Source: Accumulibacter sp.
GTDB lineage: Bacteria > Pseudomonadota > Gammaproteobacteria > Burkholderiales > Rhodocyclaceae
Direction of reading: 5' to 3'
Assembly: GCA_031274075.1 (NCBI GenBank)
Contig: JAISQQ010000461.1
Location: 1 to 5,100 of the forward strand
DNA: 5,100 bases
Below are positions 3,387 to 5,100 of the stretch, piece after piece (positions within the stretch are counted from its first letter, which is position 1; each line of letters begins with the position of its first letter). The translations under genes were made by a program, and so were the position numbers. The notes under the pieces were generated by a model, which ran no database searches, was not told the DNA's origin, and saw nothing but the letters and a program-made list of their open reading frames with translations.

Positions 3387-5100
3387 ATGAACCCCATCTA
3401 TCTCCACCTCGGCGCAGGAACCCGCAAACTCCCCGGATTCATCAACATCGACATCGAGTCCGGCGCCGACATGCAGCTCGATCTGACCCAGCCGCTCCCC
3501 TGGGAAGAGCGCAGTATCGCCGGGATATTCAGCGAGCATTTCATCGAGCACATCAGCCAGGCCGACGCCATCGGCTTGCTACGCGAATGCCGGCGAGTGC
3601 TCGCGCCGGGCGGCGTAGTCAGGATCGCGACACCGGACCTCTCCGAGATGGTCAGGGACTATACAGAGCAGCGCATCTCCCCGACATGGGAAAAATTCGG
3701 CTTGACCTGGACGGCAAACCGCTGCGAACGCTTCAACATCGGGATGCGCTGGTGGGGACACCAGTGGATATACGACGAGGAAGAACTGACCCGCCTCGCC
3801 CGGATGGTCGGCCTCGAGCCGCGCGGCCGCTACGCGATCGGGGAAAGCGACCTGCCCGTATTCCGCAACCTGGAGTACCGGGAAGGTTCGAGATTGATCC
3901 TCGAATTCGCCAAGCCGGATCGCAGGCCCGCCGCCGAGGCGAATCCGCTCGTCAGCATCACGATCCCATCGTATCGGCCGAGGTTTTTCGAGGCGGCGTT
4001 GCAGAGCGCGCTTGCCCAGACGTATGCCAATATCGAGATCGTCATCTGCGACGATTGCCCTGACAGAGGAATCGAGACGATCGTCGGGAAATACCGCGAA
4101 TCGCACCCGAATATCCGCTATTTCCGGAACGAAGTGCGTTTGGAGGGTAAGAATTTTGTTCGGTGCGTCGAAGAAGCCCACGGGGAGTTCATCAAGTTCC
4201 TCAACGACGACGACCTCCTTGCCCCGAATTGCGTCGAGCGCATGCTCGACTGTTTCCGGACGGTGCCGGACATCACGCTCGTGACGTCCAAACGGACGCG
4301 GATCGACGAGGAAGGCCGCGCTCTGCCCGATATCTTAGCGACCCGGCCCGTCATCGAGGAGGATGCGCTCATCGAGGGCCTGACGCTGGGTGCCGCGCTG
4401 CTGTCGTCGGGCCTCAACTTCGTCGGCGAACCGACGACGGCGATGTTCCTGAAAGCGGATGTGATCCACCTGAAGCCGGACTATGTGACCGTCGATAACC
4501 ACGCTATATGTGGAATCAACGACATCGCTATGTGGACCAATCTCGCGATCCAGGGCAACGCCGCCTATCTCGTCGAACCGCTCAGCCGTTTCCGCATCCA
4601 CGCCAACCAGTCGCAAGTGGAGTTGCGAGACAAGGTAGCCGCCGGCACGGTGACGGGCTTCAGTGTCATACGGGCTTCCTGGGACAGGCGGGGGCTGTCC
4701 CGCGGGCAATTCTCCGGCACGATCCTGTGGAAACCGCTCCGCGCCCCGGATACCGCCTGGCGGGCACGAACCATCGTCGAAGGGGGGGGATGGCGGGACG
4801 TGCCCTCGTTCGCTCCCCGCGCGCACTCCAATACGCCCTGGCCGAGCGAAACCGCTATCCGTGTGCGCCTCGACACGTTTTCGACGTACCATTATCTTCA
4901 CTGGCTGGACGTCAGGAAGCTCGACGAGCTGGATGCCCGGATATTCCAGGAACACGCAAGCACGCTGTGGAAAAAGCGCCGGTTGTTCGAGTTCTGCTTG
5001 GTGTTGAAACCGGGAACGGAAGCCTTGCTCGCCGACAGCATCGATGCGCTGAAGCAGCAGTACTACGACGGCTGGCGTCTTTCGATATTCGCCCGCACGC
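3387..5100 (+). CDS. SAM methyltransferase - family 2 glycosyltransferase fusion (partial, runs off window)
   Basis: The frame is open for 571 codons to the window end. Residues 1-175 resemble a class I SAM-dependent methyltransferase: a Gly-rich SAM loop LHLGAGTRKLPGFINID (6-22), SEHFIEHI (49-56) and LRECRRVLAPGGVVRIATPD (65-84). Residues 188-410 form a GT2 (GT-A fold) glycosyltransferase: VSITIPSYRPRFFEAALQSA (189-208), IVICDD (218-223), the metal/nucleotide-sugar DXD in FLNDDDLL (271-278), NDIAMW (378-383) and FRIHANQSQ (402-410). From about 533, FCLVLKPGTEALLADSIDAL followed by QQYYDGWRLSI looks like the start of a second GT2 domain. No signal peptide or membrane helix is seen, so it is probably cytoplasmic and involved in surface polysaccharide or glycoprotein synthesis; donor and acceptor are unknown. 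The ATG at 3387 gives the usual short methyltransferase N-terminus but has no clear Shine-Dalgarno. IS1 ends 21 bp upstream, probably separating it from its former promoter. A G8 run lies at 4782-4789. Confidence 0.88.
   Translation, partial: MNPIYLHLGAGTRKLPGFINIDIESGADMQLDLTQPLPWEERSIAGIFSEHFIEHISQADAIGLLRECRRVLAPGGVVRIATPDLSEMVRDYTEQRISPTWEKFGLTWTANRCERFNIGMRWWGHQWIYDEEELTRLARMVGLEPRGRYAIGESDLPVFRNLEYREGSRLILEFAKPDRRPAAEANPLVSITIPSYRPRFFEAALQSALAQTYANIEIVICDDCPDRGIETIVGKYRESHPNIRYFRNEVRLEGKNFVRCVEEAHGEFIKFLNDDDLLAPNCVERMLDCFRTVPDITLVTSKRTRIDEEGRALPDILATRPVIEEDALIEGLTLGAALLSSGLNFVGEPTTAMFLKADVIHLKPDYVTVDNHAICGINDIAMWTNLAIQGNAAYLVEPLSRFRIHANQSQVELRDKVAAGTVTGFSVIRASWDRRGLSRGQFSGTILWKPLRAPDTAWRARTIVEGGGWRDVPSFAPRAHSNTPWPSETAIRVRLDTFSTYHYLHWLDVRKLDELDARIFQEHASTLWKKRRLFEFCLVLKPGTEALLADSIDALKQQYYDGWRLSIFART
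4782..4789 (+). repeat. G8 homopolymer inside glycosyltransferase frame
   Basis: Eight consecutive G residues encode the GGG of EGGGW (residues 466-468). The frame stays coherent on both sides, so the present length is the in-frame state. Loss of one G would lead to a stop near 5007. Homopolymers of this length in surface-glycan genes can be slippage-prone. Confidence 0.6.

Noticed and set aside
3579..4181. 200-codon minus-strand frame opposite the methyltransferase-glycosyltransferase
   Set aside because: The plus strand shows a continuous 571-codon frame with ordered domain motifs; the minus frame is its shadow.

Overview
The window looks like a high-GC proteobacterial chromosome, most likely a beta- or gammaproteobacterium. 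The signs are GC-rich third codon positions, an Rpn-type nuclease gene, a PepSY-associated membrane protein typical of siderophore and iron-uptake loci, and GC-rich dispersed palindromic repeats. I cannot name the species. A Rhodocyclales-like organism would fit, but that is an impression only.

Layout from left to right. (1) Positions 1-121 hold one copy of a dispersed palindromic repeat, cut off by the window edge. (2) Positions 179-1039 on the minus strand encode a PD-(D/E)XK nuclease of the Rpn family (recombination-promoting nuclease / putative transposase), flanked by 25-bp imperfect direct repeats. (3) A 143-bp divergent intergenic region contains a nested inverted repeat. (4) Positions 1183-2268 on the plus strand encode a PepSY-associated TM-helix protein. 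It stops at a TAG where the family normally has a Trp codon; the reading frame resumes family-like for a few codons and then runs into repeat DNA, so the gene looks decayed and truncated. (5) Positions 2381-2530 hold a complete second copy of the dispersed repeat, in opposite orientation, with perfect 37-bp terminal inverted repeats. (6) Positions 2568-3365 are an IS1-family insertion sequence with recognisable ends, an internal promoter, a strong ribosome binding site and an A7 slippery heptamer in the correct phase for -1 frameshifting. A further frame break makes the transposase probably inactive. (7) From 3387 to the window end runs one uninterrupted reading frame encoding a SAM-dependent methyltransferase fused to a family-2 glycosyltransferase, with the start of what looks like a second glycosyltransferase domain at the edge. 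It is probably part of a cell-surface glycan locus.

The genes do not form one pathway. The left 2.5 kb is an iron-uptake gene remnant and a mobile-nuclease gene bracketed by inverted repeats. The right part is the start of a glycan-modification gene. IS1 sits at the boundary, 21 bp from the methyltransferase-glycosyltransferase start codon. I found no CRISPR array, tRNA or rRNA. I see no convincing undescribed multi-gene system. The best leads are the structured repeat pair, the doubly frame-shifted IS1 transposase, the nonsense-truncated PepSY gene and the methyltransferase-glycosyltransferase fusion with a G8 tract.
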